64,000 nt of DNA, taken from assembly GCA_964478545.1 (NCBI GenBank), contig CAYZIS010000005.1:67916-131915 (forward strand), written 5' to 3'. How positions within the stretch are numbered: position 1 is the first letter of the stretch; each line of letters begins with the position of its first letter. This DNA comes from DQWO01 sp964478545 (GTDB taxonomy: Bacteria; Desulfobacterota; Anaeroferrophillalia; Anaeroferrophillales; Anaeroferrophillaceae). A program made the translations under genes and the position numbers. The notes below the pieces were generated by a model that saw nothing but the letters and a program-made list of their open reading frames with translations, made no database searches and was not told the origin of the DNA. Below, piece after piece: positions 56,973 through 64,000 of this stretch.

Positions 56973-58534
56973 TTGGCATAACCCACAACTCTGGTTTCAC
57001 GAATCACGGTAACCTTGATCTGCCCGGGATAGGTCAGCTCTTTTTCAATCTGTTGAGCAATATCCCTGGAAAGAACCAGCGCACCTTCATCACTTATTTT
57101 TTCGTGGTTTACAATAACCCTGATCTCACGACCTGCCTGGATGGCAAATGTTTTCTCAACCCCTTTATAAGCATTACCAATATTTTCCAGGGCCTCAAGT
57201 CTCTTGATGTAGGCATCAAGCATTTCCCTGCGAGCGCCTGGGCGGGCACCTGAGAGAGCATCCCCGGCCTGGATCAACACATCTAAAACCTGATTTGGTT
57301 CCACATCTCCATGATGGGCTTCAATGGCATGAACAATTTCCGCTTTTTCACCATAGCGCCGGGCCAAATCCGCACCAATAACCGCATGGGAACCTTCAAC
57401 TTCATGATCAACTGCTTTACCAATATCATGCAATAATCCGGCTCGACGTGCCTCTTTCACCGGCAATTTCAATTCCGCCGCCATCATACCGCAAATGAAG
57501 GCAACTTCAACCGAATGTTCATAAATATTCTGCGTATAACTGGTCCGGTATTTCAGTCGACCAATCAGGCGAACCAACTCAGGATGCATCCCATGAAGGC
57601 CAAGGTCAAATATTGCTTTTTCACCAGCTTCCTTCATCGTACGTTCAATTTCTAACTTAACTTTGGCCACCACTTCTTCCACATGTGCCGGATGAATCCG
57701 TCCATCAGCAATCAGCCTATTTAAACTCATCCGGGCAATTTCCCGACGAACCGGATCAAAAGAAGAAATAATAACCGCCTCAGGGGTATCATCGATAATC
57801 AAATCAACTCCCGTCGCAGCCTCAATGGAACGGATGTTACGCCCCTCCCGTCCAATAATCCTTCCCTTCATCTCATCTCCGGGAAGATTAACCACTGATA
57901 CGGTACGTTCGGTAGCATATTCACCGGCATAACGTTGAATTGCCTGGCTGATAATTTTGGTTGCTTTCTTTTCCGCCGTCTCCCTGGCCTCGTCTTCAAC
58001 CTGCTTTATCTGTTTGGCTGATTCATGTTTTGCTTCTTCAATCATCATTTGCATCAGTGTTTCTTTTGCGTGCTGAGAAGTCATTCCGGCAATTTTTTCC
58101 AGTTCCTCCTTTGCCTGTATTACTAAAGACTTATATTCATTTTCCTTATCGCTAGAATTTTTCTCCCGCTGCGAGATGCCCTGCTCACGTCGTTGATGTT
58201 CATCTTCCTTTTTATCCAGGTTATCAGCACGCCGCTCCAGATTCTCCTCCTTGGTCATCAGGCGTTTTTCCAGCACCAGCATCTCTTTACGTCGTTCGCT
58301 GGTTTCCTGTTCAAACTCACTCTTGGCCTTGAAAATAATATCCTTGGCCTGAACCATTGCCTCTTTCTTAAGTAATTCTGCCTCTTTATAGGACTCAGAA
58401 ATTATTTTCTGACCTTCATGAGTTAAATTTTCCTGCTCCTGCTCGGCTGTTTTTTTACGCAGAAAATAGCCGATTCCCAAGCCGGCAATCATGGCCACGA
58501 GAACCGCAACAATCAAACTAAGGTACATACCCAT
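56969..58534 (-). CDS. rny: Ribonuclease Y
   Basis: A 521-residue RNase Y: N-terminal transmembrane helix (LIVAVLVAMIAGLGIGYFL), a long coiled coil to about residue 200, KH domain (GRIIGREGRNIRSIEAATGVD) and HD domain (LLHDIGKAVDHEVEGSHA). It is the membrane-anchored endoribonuclease initiating mRNA decay. The start ATG 58534 has an AAGGG site. The presence of RNase Y and RNase J together suggests a degradosome unlike that of E. coli. Confidence 0.96.
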   Translation of the reverse strand: MGMYLSLIVAVLVAMIAGLGIGYFLRKKTAEQEQENLTHEGQKIISESYKEAELLKKEAMVQAKDIIFKAKSEFEQETSERRKEMLVLEKRLMTKEENLERRADNLDKKEDEHQRREQGISQREKNSSDKENEYKSLVIQAKEELEKIAGMTSQHAKETLMQMMIEEAKHESAKQIKQVEDEARETAEKKATKIISQAIQRYAGEYATERTVSVVNLPGDEMKGRIIGREGRNIRSIEAATGVDLIIDDTPEAVIISSFDPVRREIARMSLNRLIADGRIHPAHVEEVVAKVKLEIERTMKEAGEKAIFDLGLHGMHPELVRLIGRLKYRTSYTQNIYEHSVEVAFICGMMAAELKLPVKEARRAGLLHDIGKAVDHEVEGSHAVIGADLARRYGEKAEIVHAIEAHHGDVEPNQVLDVLIQAGDALSGARPGARREMLDAYIKRLEALENIGNAYKGVEKTFAIQAGREIRVIVNHEKISDEGALVLSRDIAQQIEKELTYPGQIKVTVIRETRVVGYAK

Positions 58535-59229
58535 ATCTTCACCCTTTCTATTCTCCCTGACAAAAGGAAATCAAAATACAATTAATGATCAACAGAAACC
58601 ACCACTTTCAGACAAACACTTGCGGCCATCCACTTTCAGCAATCCGCTGGAACTCCGAATCAATAACTGTTGCCGTTTAACATCAACAGCTGTTTGCTGG
58701 CAGCTGACAAGCGGCCAATGTATTTCTCACGCATCTGGGGAAATTGTAAATCCAGGAGAAAAATAAAGAGGAATCGCACCGTAAAAGACGATGGATCGAG
58801 GAAAGGTCAATCAGAAAAGTCAGGAAAAGTTCCTATTACAATGGAAACAGTATCCGCTAAAGGTTCAGAAGACCCCGGCAGAAACACACCGACTGAATAT
58901 CGCTACACGATGGACTGAAAAACCCCATAAAACCATAGAACCATCTCTATTCATCGGTTAGCATTAATAGAACTTTCGGGATAAAACAAGAAATACCGCT
59001 GAATTATTCCGCAACAGCTGGCAAGAAAAACACTTAATACCAACCCACTGATGAGAACACTCACTCGGCTTCTGCTCTTGTAATTTTCATCCCCGACATT
59101 TCATCCTGCAACCACCAAGCAACGATCAGCCTGATGCGTCAATACTTTCAGATTCTCTCTCTATTATAATCTCCAAGACTTGCAAAATTGTCCCAGAGCC
59201 TTAATGCCTAAAATCATAAGGGGTTAAAT
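58535..59229. other. Long non-coding stretch between rny and 6S RNA
   Basis: About 695 bases. On the plus strand an ATG at 58791 opens a 56-codon frame ending at 58961 (MDRGKVNQKSQEKFLLQWKQ and onward) with no good ribosome-binding site and no recognised motif; an overlapping frame exists as well, so I do not call a gene. The rny promoter should be near its start. Nothing else recognised. Confidence 0.4.
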
Positions 59230-59402
59230 GCCCCCATGGCTACCGTGTAGCCGCTTCTCTTGAACCTCAGTAGCAGTTGAGGCAGTAATTTATCCCTTCA
59301 GGCTTCCCTGCAAGCAGGGCATGCACACCAGAATAAAGTCTCAGCCTACGGCATAAGGTGTTGGCTCAAAAAAAATTCAGCTATCACGCATAGCACAGGG
59401 GC
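59230..59402 (-). ncRNA. ssrS: 6S RNA
   Basis: About 173 nt on the minus strand. A closing stem pairs GCCCCTGTG (59394-59402) with CATGGGGGC (59230-59238), with G-U pairs. Conserved 6S elements can be read in order: GAGCC near the 5' part, GTGTGCATGCCC ... GGGAAGCCTGA, a bulge-rich central region, then GGTTCAAG and GCGGCTACACGG near the 3' part, matching the layout of E. coli 6S. The gene lies directly downstream of zapA in the same direction, as in many proteobacteria. 6S RNA mimics an open promoter and sequesters sigma70 RNA polymerase in stationary phase. Exact ends are estimates. Confidence 0.8.
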
Positions 59403-59415
59403 CGTTCGTCTTCCA

Positions 59416-59679
59416 TTAAGCAGGAAACCTTCGGTTCAACTCTTCCAATCGATCAAGCATGGAATCCAGCTCTACCTTAAGCTGCAGATACTCACTCGTC
59501 ACATTCATCAGGGTCAAAACCATCAAGTTAACCGTACTGATAGTTTGCGATTTTCGTCCCAGGAAATCAAGTCGCTCATTAACCACCCCGGCGACTGTCC
59601 TGACATGATCTTCATCAGAATCTGTTCTGATGGTATATTCCTGCCCCTTGATACTAACCGTTATACTCTTCTTTTCCAT
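59416..59679 (-). CDS. zapA: Cell division protein ZapA
   Basis: An 87-residue ZapA: SITVSIKGQEYTIRTDSDEDHVRTVAGVVNERLDFLG, then a C-terminal coiled coil (SEYLQLKVELDSMLDRLEELNRRF). It cross-links FtsZ filaments at the Z-ring. The start MEKKSI (59679) is used; five upstream codons in frame are not conserved. A coiled-coil gene lies upstream and 6S RNA downstream. Confidence 0.92.
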   Translation of the reverse strand: MEKKSITVSIKGQEYTIRTDSDEDHVRTVAGVVNERLDFLGRKSQTISTVNLMVLTLMNVTSEYLQLKVELDSMLDRLEELNRRFPA

Positions 59680-59719
59680 TATCCGAAGATGCACTCCCTT
59701 TTACAGACAGCCTTATTTT

Positions 59720-59992
59720 TTAATTAGGCTCATCCGCAGGCAATAAAGGCGTATCAGGAACAGGCGAATTAAAATCAGAGAATTTCTGCAACAGCCGGTC
59801 TATCCTGCTCTCCACATCAGCAAGCAAAACATCTTTGCCCTTAAGCATTTCTTCCAACTGCCGCACTTTATCCTGCTGGGAACCAAGTGATTCCTCCAGT
59901 TCCCTGTTTTTTTCACTCATCCCCTGATATTTCTCCAACAGCAATGCTACCTGCTCTTCAAGAAAATTGAGTTGTTCAAATCCGCTATTCAA
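59720..59992 (-). CDS. ZapB-like coiled-coil protein
   Basis: A 90-residue protein that is almost all coiled coil (EEQVALLLEKYQGMSEKNRELEESLGSQQDKVRQLEEMLKGKDVLLADVESRIDRLLQKF). A small coiled-coil gene directly ahead of zapA is usually annotated as ZapB-like in deltaproteobacteria, and FtsZ-ring association is the likely role. Sequence alone cannot distinguish ZapB from any short coiled coil, so the symbol is withheld. Confidence 0.75.
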   Translation of the reverse strand: MNSGFEQLNFLEEQVALLLEKYQGMSEKNRELEESLGSQQDKVRQLEEMLKGKDVLLADVESRIDRLLQKFSDFNSPVPDTPLLPADEPN

Positions 59993-60018
59993 TCTCTTAC
60001 TCCTGTATTCTATGACCT

Positions 60019-60175
60019 AAGTTAAGCAATTAGCAGTTAGCCTTTAGCGTTTAGCTTAGGGAATTTAATGTCTTGTGTTAAATAAGAAGAAATACCCAAC
60101 AGATGGCAGCATGCAATAGTACAAGAACTGTAATCATTAAACTAATAGCTAACTGCTAAAAACTAATCGCTCAAT
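60019..60175. repeat. Imperfect inverted repeat
   Basis: The exact 11-mers TAGCAGTTAGC (60031-60041) and GCTAACTGCTA (60148-60158) sit in longer imperfect arms (ttaagcaattagcagttagc and related) flanking about 100 bases. It resembles the interior motif agctaacagc of family B. Probably another miniature element, decayed. Confidence 0.45.
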
Positions 60176-60198
60176 TCAGGCATAAATATATCAGATTT

Positions 60199-60405
60199 TC
60201 AGAAATCCAGGATTGCTTCTATCTCGGCAATCCTTTTCACAATCCAGCCCCGCTCATCAGACTTCAGATCATTACACTCAACCTTTTTCATCAACTGATA
60301 TAATTGCATTTCCAGTGAGTACTCACGACAGCCATACTTTTTCCCAGAAACTGCTTCTTCCGGTTGACAGTTATTCTGACCACGGGCTCCCATTTGCACC
60401 AGCAC
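60199..60405 (-). CDS. Small hypothetical protein
   Basis: A 68-residue frame whose C-terminal half (EMQLYQLMKKVECNDLKSDERGWIVKRIAEIEAILDF) looks like a compact helical hairpin and is the part most likely to be a conserved protein. The N-terminal half (MLVQMGARGQNNCQPEEAV) could be untranslated; an internal ATG at 60306 would give about 35 residues. Family not recognised. Confidence 0.4.
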   Translation of the reverse strand: MLVQMGARGQNNCQPEEAVSGKKYGCREYSLEMQLYQLMKKVECNDLKSDERGWIVKRIAEIEAILDF

Positions 60406-60418
60406 TACCTTGCCACTT

Positions 60419-60458
60419 TAGCTTCCATCCGGAAACTGATGTTTCCGGATGAACACTA
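60419..60458. repeat. Family B-derived hairpin (ends only)
   Basis: About 40 bp in which the two end repeats of family B lie back to back: ttccatccggaaac and gtttccggatgaacacta. The whole interior is missing. It can fold as a strong hairpin just upstream of the small gene at 60405. Confidence 0.7.
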
Positions 60459-60567
60459 CTTAGAAATTCCTATTACTCTCTTCGTCCAAAATCCAAAAAA
60501 GTTTACAAAGCTATGAATATCTTCTCCTCTAGCCTGAAATAAATCTATCACAATGAGGCAAAGCCTG

Positions 60568-61536
60568 TCAATATCTATCCCTGGCTAAATCGGCAAATTT
60601 ACCCTGCCAGCTATCCCGCGCGACAAATGAATTAGAAATCTGCTGTAAAACCTGGAGCTTATTCCTGGCCCAGGATGGAGCCACAAAAACATCACGATAA
60701 CCTTCTGCTGTCAGCCGTTGTATCACCACGTCAGACGGTATTTTTTCTAAAAACTTAACTACCAGCTCCGCATATGCTTCCCGACTCATCAACGAAAAAA
60801 GTCCGGCCTTATAATCATCACATAAAGGGGTTCCTTGCAACACCAGTAACGAATGAATTTTAATGCCTTTTATCGGCAGTTGCGCCACATAATCAGCTGT
60901 TTCCAACATCATTTCGGGGGTTTCACCCGGCAGCCCGAGAATAATATGCACACAAAGGTTAACTCCACACCCTGCTGCCATCTGCACTGCTTCGTCAAAC
61001 GCCTGCAAACCATGCCCCCGGTTAATTCTGAGCAGGGTTTGTTCATGCATGGATTGCAAACCATACTCAAGCCATATTTCCTTATTCCTGGCATAAGCAG
61101 ACAGCAAATCAACAACTTCCGGAGTAATAGCATCGGGACGGGTACCAATCGCCAACCCGACTACATCTGAAACTGACAAGGCTTCATTGTACAAACTGCG
61201 TAGCCGGTTAAGTGGGGCATAGGTGTTCGTACCCGTCTGAAAATAGGCAATAAATTTTCGGGCCTTTCTTAACCTGGCGTAAAGTGATTTGCCATATTCC
61301 AGTTGTTTTGTAATTGATGGAAGCTGCCCCTGTTGTCGCAACAGTGAACCTCGACCATCACAGTAGCTACATCCACCAGTGGTACAATTTCCATCACGAC
61401 TGGGACAGGTAAAACCGGCATCAAGAGAAATTTTGTATACCCGATCATGAAAACGGTTAAAAAAATAACTTTTCAGATCATAGAAACGCTTACCTGAATT
61501 CCATAAAGGATGATAAAGAAACTTACTTTCCATCAA
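60568..61536 (-). CDS. Radical SAM protein, TIGR01212/YhcC family
   Basis: A 322-residue radical SAM enzyme of the YhcC family. The N-terminal GFTCPSRDGNCTTGGCSYC gives the family cysteine pattern with a CxxGGCxYC-like cluster, and AYFQTGTNTYAP, GTRPDAITPEVVDLL, WLEYGLQSMHEQTL and HIILGLPGETPEMM follow in order. The reaction is unknown; in other bacteria the gene neighbours glutamate synthase or tRNA genes. Here its start overlaps the stop of an upstream penicillin-binding protein gene by four bases. Confidence 0.88.
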   Translation of the reverse strand: MMESKFLYHPLWNSGKRFYDLKSYFFNRFHDRVYKISLDAGFTCPSRDGNCTTGGCSYCDGRGSLLRQQGQLPSITKQLEYGKSLYARLRKARKFIAYFQTGTNTYAPLNRLRSLYNEALSVSDVVGLAIGTRPDAITPEVVDLLSAYARNKEIWLEYGLQSMHEQTLLRINRGHGLQAFDEAVQMAAGCGVNLCVHIILGLPGETPEMMLETADYVAQLPIKGIKIHSLLVLQGTPLCDDYKAGLFSLMSREAYAELVVKFLEKIPSDVVIQRLTAEGYRDVFVAPSWARNKLQVLQQISNSFVARDSWQGKFADLARDRY

Positions 61537-62918
61537 CTCGCATCCCCGGACTTCGCTATTTTTAACGGTGGATTACACAATACATTCTTAATAATTTCAG
61601 CGGCTACATAAGAAGAGCTGATTGTCCGTTTTTCACCATGAACCAGCACTATGGCAACCGCAACCTTGCGTTTATCATTTTTGCCATAACCGGCAAACCA
61701 TTCACACCGCCCCTGGCGACCCGGCAGGTCCAGGGAACCGGTTTTTCCTCCCAAAACCCAGTTCCGGGAGCCACGCACCCGTCGCAGGTGAGCAAATGAC
61801 TTTTTAGCTGTTCCGTATCTAACGGTTGCCCGCATTAATCGTTGCAGGTTCTGTACGCTTTTTACCCCAAATGGCTGAGAAATAGTTTTCAACTGACGAT
61901 AAAATAATTCAGCTCCAGCCTTGCTTTCTAACCGTTCAACCAAAAACGGCCGCATCATCCTACCTTCGTTGATTGGCAGTGAGGCAATCAAGGCCGCGTG
62001 TAATGGCGATATGGTCGTCCCGGTATTAAATCCACAGGCCTGCTCAGCCCTGGCATAATCAGATTCCGGCACTAAAATCTTACTGGTACCTACTGGAAAA
62101 TCAAATTCTATCGGAACATTGAAAAGAAGCACCCGAGCAGTTTCCATCAGCTCTGCTTCTTTAAGAACTTGAATACCAAGCTTACCAAAAAATGGATTAA
62201 CACTGAGAGAAAAGGCTTTTTCCAGTGAAACCGACTGAGGTTTAAAACGCTGCCTTTTCAAGCCCAGTTGATGTTTGTAAAGGGTATGGAAACGGCCAGA
62301 TACAGGTAATTTTTTATAGCTGGTAAAATCTTTTTTTTCCAATACCGCACCGGCTGTAACAATCTTAATTAAAGAAGCAGCAGGGAAACCCGCATAGGTA
62401 CAGTAATTATCCTTACCCTCCGCCAATATATCAGGATTGAGATTTTCATGACGGTAACTGGCCATTGCCAGTATAGCCCCGGTAGCCGGATCAAGAACCA
62501 CCCCGGCACCAACCAGGGGTGCATAGCGATGCAACAGGACAGTTAAACGATGCTGTAAAGTTGATTCCAGACTGGTATGAACCCTTATTGGTGTATCATC
62601 TTTCGTAGAACAGAAATCAACCGGCGGCGAAGCCTGGGAAAAATATCCTGGATCAAATAGTGCGGAAAGATCTGTACAGATAACAGCTTGTCCCCCAGGC
62701 TCATATTCACCCAGGGAACAGACATCACTGCTCGCCATTACCTGTGCATAGGTCCTGACCATGCGGAAGTGGTTCATGCCAACCAGGAAAAGACAACAGA
62801 ATAATAGGGATAACGATACTAAACCTATTGTTCTTATCCGCGGCACTCGCAGGCAAAAACCTCCCAAGCATCGCAACCGCGATAAAAAAATTAAGTAATA
62901 GTTATTTTTTAATTGCAT
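61533..62918 (-). CDS. Penicillin-binding transpeptidase
   Basis: A 461-residue class B-like PBP. A membrane helix (TIGLVSLSLLFCCLFLVGM) near residues 31-49 leads to a short pedestal and a transpeptidase domain: SxxK in FPAASLIKIVTAG, SxN in SLSVNPFFGKLG and KTG in LGGKTGSLD. It is smaller than PBP2 or FtsI (611 residues for mrdA here) and lacks a glycosyltransferase domain and PASTA repeats. It may be a specialised cross-linking enzyme; there is no SEDS partner next to it. It is first in a two-gene unit with the TIGR01212 gene. Confidence 0.85.
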   Translation of the reverse strand: MQLKNNYYLIFLSRLRCLGGFCLRVPRIRTIGLVSLSLLFCCLFLVGMNHFRMVRTYAQVMASSDVCSLGEYEPGGQAVICTDLSALFDPGYFSQASPPVDFCSTKDDTPIRVHTSLESTLQHRLTVLLHRYAPLVGAGVVLDPATGAILAMASYRHENLNPDILAEGKDNYCTYAGFPAASLIKIVTAGAVLEKKDFTSYKKLPVSGRFHTLYKHQLGLKRQRFKPQSVSLEKAFSLSVNPFFGKLGIQVLKEAELMETARVLLFNVPIEFDFPVGTSKILVPESDYARAEQACGFNTGTTISPLHAALIASLPINEGRMMRPFLVERLESKAGAELFYRQLKTISQPFGVKSVQNLQRLMRATVRYGTAKKSFAHLRRVRGSRNWVLGGKTGSLDLPGRQGRCEWFAGYGKNDKRKVAVAIVLVHGEKRTISSSYVAAEIIKNVLCNPPLKIAKSGDAS

Positions 62919-62941
62919 AAAGATATCTTCAAAAATTTATC

Positions 62942-63097
62942 TAGTGTTCATCCGGAAACGTTCATTTCCTGATGAACGCATTCAGCGATCAGCAGTCAGC
63001 TTTTAGTAAAATATTGAAAAAACAACGGGTTAAGCTGAGAGCTAAAGGCTGACAGCTAACAGCCCATCCGGAAACATCAGTTTCCGTATGGAAACTA
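62942..63097. repeat. Family B repeat, copy 2
   Basis: About 156 bp, tagtgttcatccggaaac to gtttccgtatggaaacta, with the same interior as the copy at 44031. It occupies the gap between the divergent transpeptidase gene and apt; the rest of the gap to 63320 is AT-rich with no gene. Confidence 0.8.
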
Positions 63098-63320
63098 TCC
63101 ACATAACTACGTCCTTTTCTACACCCAGTCATTTTTCCCTGTCAACCTCTTAATCATGGGAAAAGTCCTTGATCCAATAGAAAAACATACGCTATAAACA
63201 AGCGACAACTGACATTTAAATAGTTTTCATTCTTGCCAATATCCGCTATTATCAAAAAAACTTTTAAAAAAGATAGTGAAATTCAACACATAACCCTGTC
63301 TCCCAACTTACGAGGTCAGC

Positions 63321-63836
63321 ATGGACAAGCTCAAAGAAATTATTCGTGACATTGACAATTTTCCCAAAGCTGGCATTATTTTCAAAGATATCACCACCCT
63401 GCTTGCTGATGCCACATCATTCCAGCGGGTTATTGACCTCATGGGACACCGTTATCTGGACAAACAAATCGACTTGGTCGTCGGGATTGAGGCCCGTGGA
63501 TTCTTGACCGGGGCGGCATTGGCTTACAAGTTGAATACCGGTGTTGTACTGGTACGAAAACCAGGAAAGCTTCCCAACAAAACCTTCCAGGAAAAATACA
63601 CCCTGGAATATGGAAGTAACGCTCTTGAAATCCATCAGGATGCCATCAAGCCGGGTCAGCGAATCCTGATTACCGATGACATACTCGCTACCGGCGGCAC
63701 CATTGAAGCGGTAGTTAATCTGGTCAGAAAAACCAAGGCGGAAATTGTCGAATGTGCCTTTCTGGCAGAGCTTGAGGCCCTGAAAGGCAGGAGTAGATTA
63801 ACCGATATTCCAATTTTTTCCCTCTTATCCCTATAA
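63321..63836 (+). CDS. apt: Adenine phosphoribosyltransferase
   Basis: A 171-residue type I PRTase. DFPKAGIIFKDITTLL-type N-terminus (here NFPKAGIIFKDITTLLADA), VVGIEARGFLTGAALAYKL, LVRKPGKLP and the PRPP loop ILITDDILATGGTIEAV are diagnostic. It salvages adenine to AMP. A terminal tail (DIPIFSLLSL) is normal. The start has a gaggt site at 63311-63315. Confidence 0.96.
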   Translation: MDKLKEIIRDIDNFPKAGIIFKDITTLLADATSFQRVIDLMGHRYLDKQIDLVVGIEARGFLTGAALAYKLNTGVVLVRKPGKLPNKTFQEKYTLEYGSNALEIHQDAIKPGQRILITDDILATGGTIEAVVNLVRKTKAEIVECAFLAELEALKGRSRLTDIPIFSLLSL

Positions 63837-63891
63837 GAAAAAATGGACGCGTTCCCATTTTCAACCACGACGTATCCCCGATGAAAACTGG

Positions 63892-63920
63892 TTGACAAAA
63901 GAGTTGAAAATAGATATATA
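63892..63920 (+). promoter_or_regulatory. Sigma70-type promoter of the tRNA-Met gene
   Basis: TTGACA (63892-63897) and TATATA (63915-63920) with exactly 17 bases between, about 28 bases ahead of the mature tRNA 5' end. Near-consensus. Confidence 0.8.
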
Positions 63921-63947
63921 TCGGCCCTCATTTTGCGCAGAAATTGC

Positions 63948-64000
63948 GGCGGTGTAGCTCAGATGGTTAGAGCATACGGCTCATATCCGTAGTGTCCGGG
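63948..64000 (+). tRNA. Elongator tRNA-Met (CAT), truncated by the window edge
   Basis: The 5' 53 nt of a tRNA: acceptor GGCGGTG, D arm with GCTC, anticodon stem TACGG/CCGTA around CTCATAT (anticodon CAT), variable loop start. It lacks the GGG/CCC stem of the initiator. A CAT anticodon could also mark tRNA-Ile2 (lysidine-modified), but the sequence resembles elongator Met genes. The T arm and 3' end are outside the window. Confidence 0.85.

Noticed and set aside
60019..60458. A CRISPR array suggested by recurring ttagc and ccggaaac pieces
   Set aside because: There is no regular repeat-spacer spacing; the pieces are inverted-repeat elements.

Overview
The window looks like a chromosomal segment of a Gram-negative, probably anaerobic deltaproteobacterium (Desulfobacterota). 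The grounds are: the recA-pilT-recX-alaS block, the oxygen-defence pair of a ferritin-like protein and desulfoferrodoxin, outer-membrane genes (lptG, rfaE2), a B12-radical SAM enzyme, ribonuclease Y plus ribonuclease J, and a zapA-6S RNA locus. No rRNA or phylogenetic marker was compared, so the assignment is an inference from gene content and protein motifs.

Layout. 1-5.2 kb is accessory: the edge of a B12-binding radical SAM gene, two convergent AAA_14/DUF4143 ATPases (the first preceded by a perfect 21-bp inverted repeat), a vapBC toxin-antitoxin pair with a strong promoter, and an initiator tRNA gene whose 3' half and terminator are duplicated in decayed form about 1.25 kb away, as in an old tRNA-site integration. 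5.3-11.8 kb: lptG, prfB with its programmed +1 frameshift, rnj, ftsK. 11.7-20.2 kb (minus strand): a lipoprotein, alaS, recX, pilT, recA, thpR, pncC, pgpA, ferredoxin. 20.5-24.2 kb: ferritin-like protein, desulfoferrodoxin, an AsmA-family protein and a CoA-transferase fragment. 24.7-33.3 kb (minus strand): a murein-recycling operon ampD-nagZ-namZ, an orphan DppC-type permease, nth, an unknown protein, ispA, xseB, an M23 peptidase and xseA. 33.6-39.0 kb: the rod-shape operon mreBCD-mrdA-rodA. 39.4-45.7 kb: radA, a PgaB-type glycosidase-domain protein overlapping rfaE2 tail to tail, an HD-GYP response regulator, a macrodomain protein and a DedA protein. 45.8-58.5 kb: a TPR lipoprotein, dnaE, a dynamin-like GTPase, an amidohydrolase, a small unknown protein, ymdB, rny. 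59.2-64 kb: 6S RNA, zapA, a zapB-like gene, a small unknown gene, a TIGR01212 radical SAM gene, a penicillin-binding transpeptidase, apt and the start of an elongator tRNA-Met gene.

Cell-wall growth and turnover is the main functional theme (mreBCD, mrdA, rodA, a second transpeptidase, M23, ampD, nagZ, namZ, lptG), next to housekeeping DNA and RNA metabolism (recA, recX, radA, dnaE, xseAB, nth, ftsK, rny, rnj).

The most distinctive feature is what fills the gaps between genes. At least five families of short terminal-inverted-repeat elements without any transposase (called A to E here) occupy many intergenic spaces. One of them carries a nested second element, one seems to supply the ribosome-binding site of ampD, and one forms the last codons of thpR. 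I saw no CRISPR array, prophage, intact insertion sequence or obvious new multi-gene defence system.
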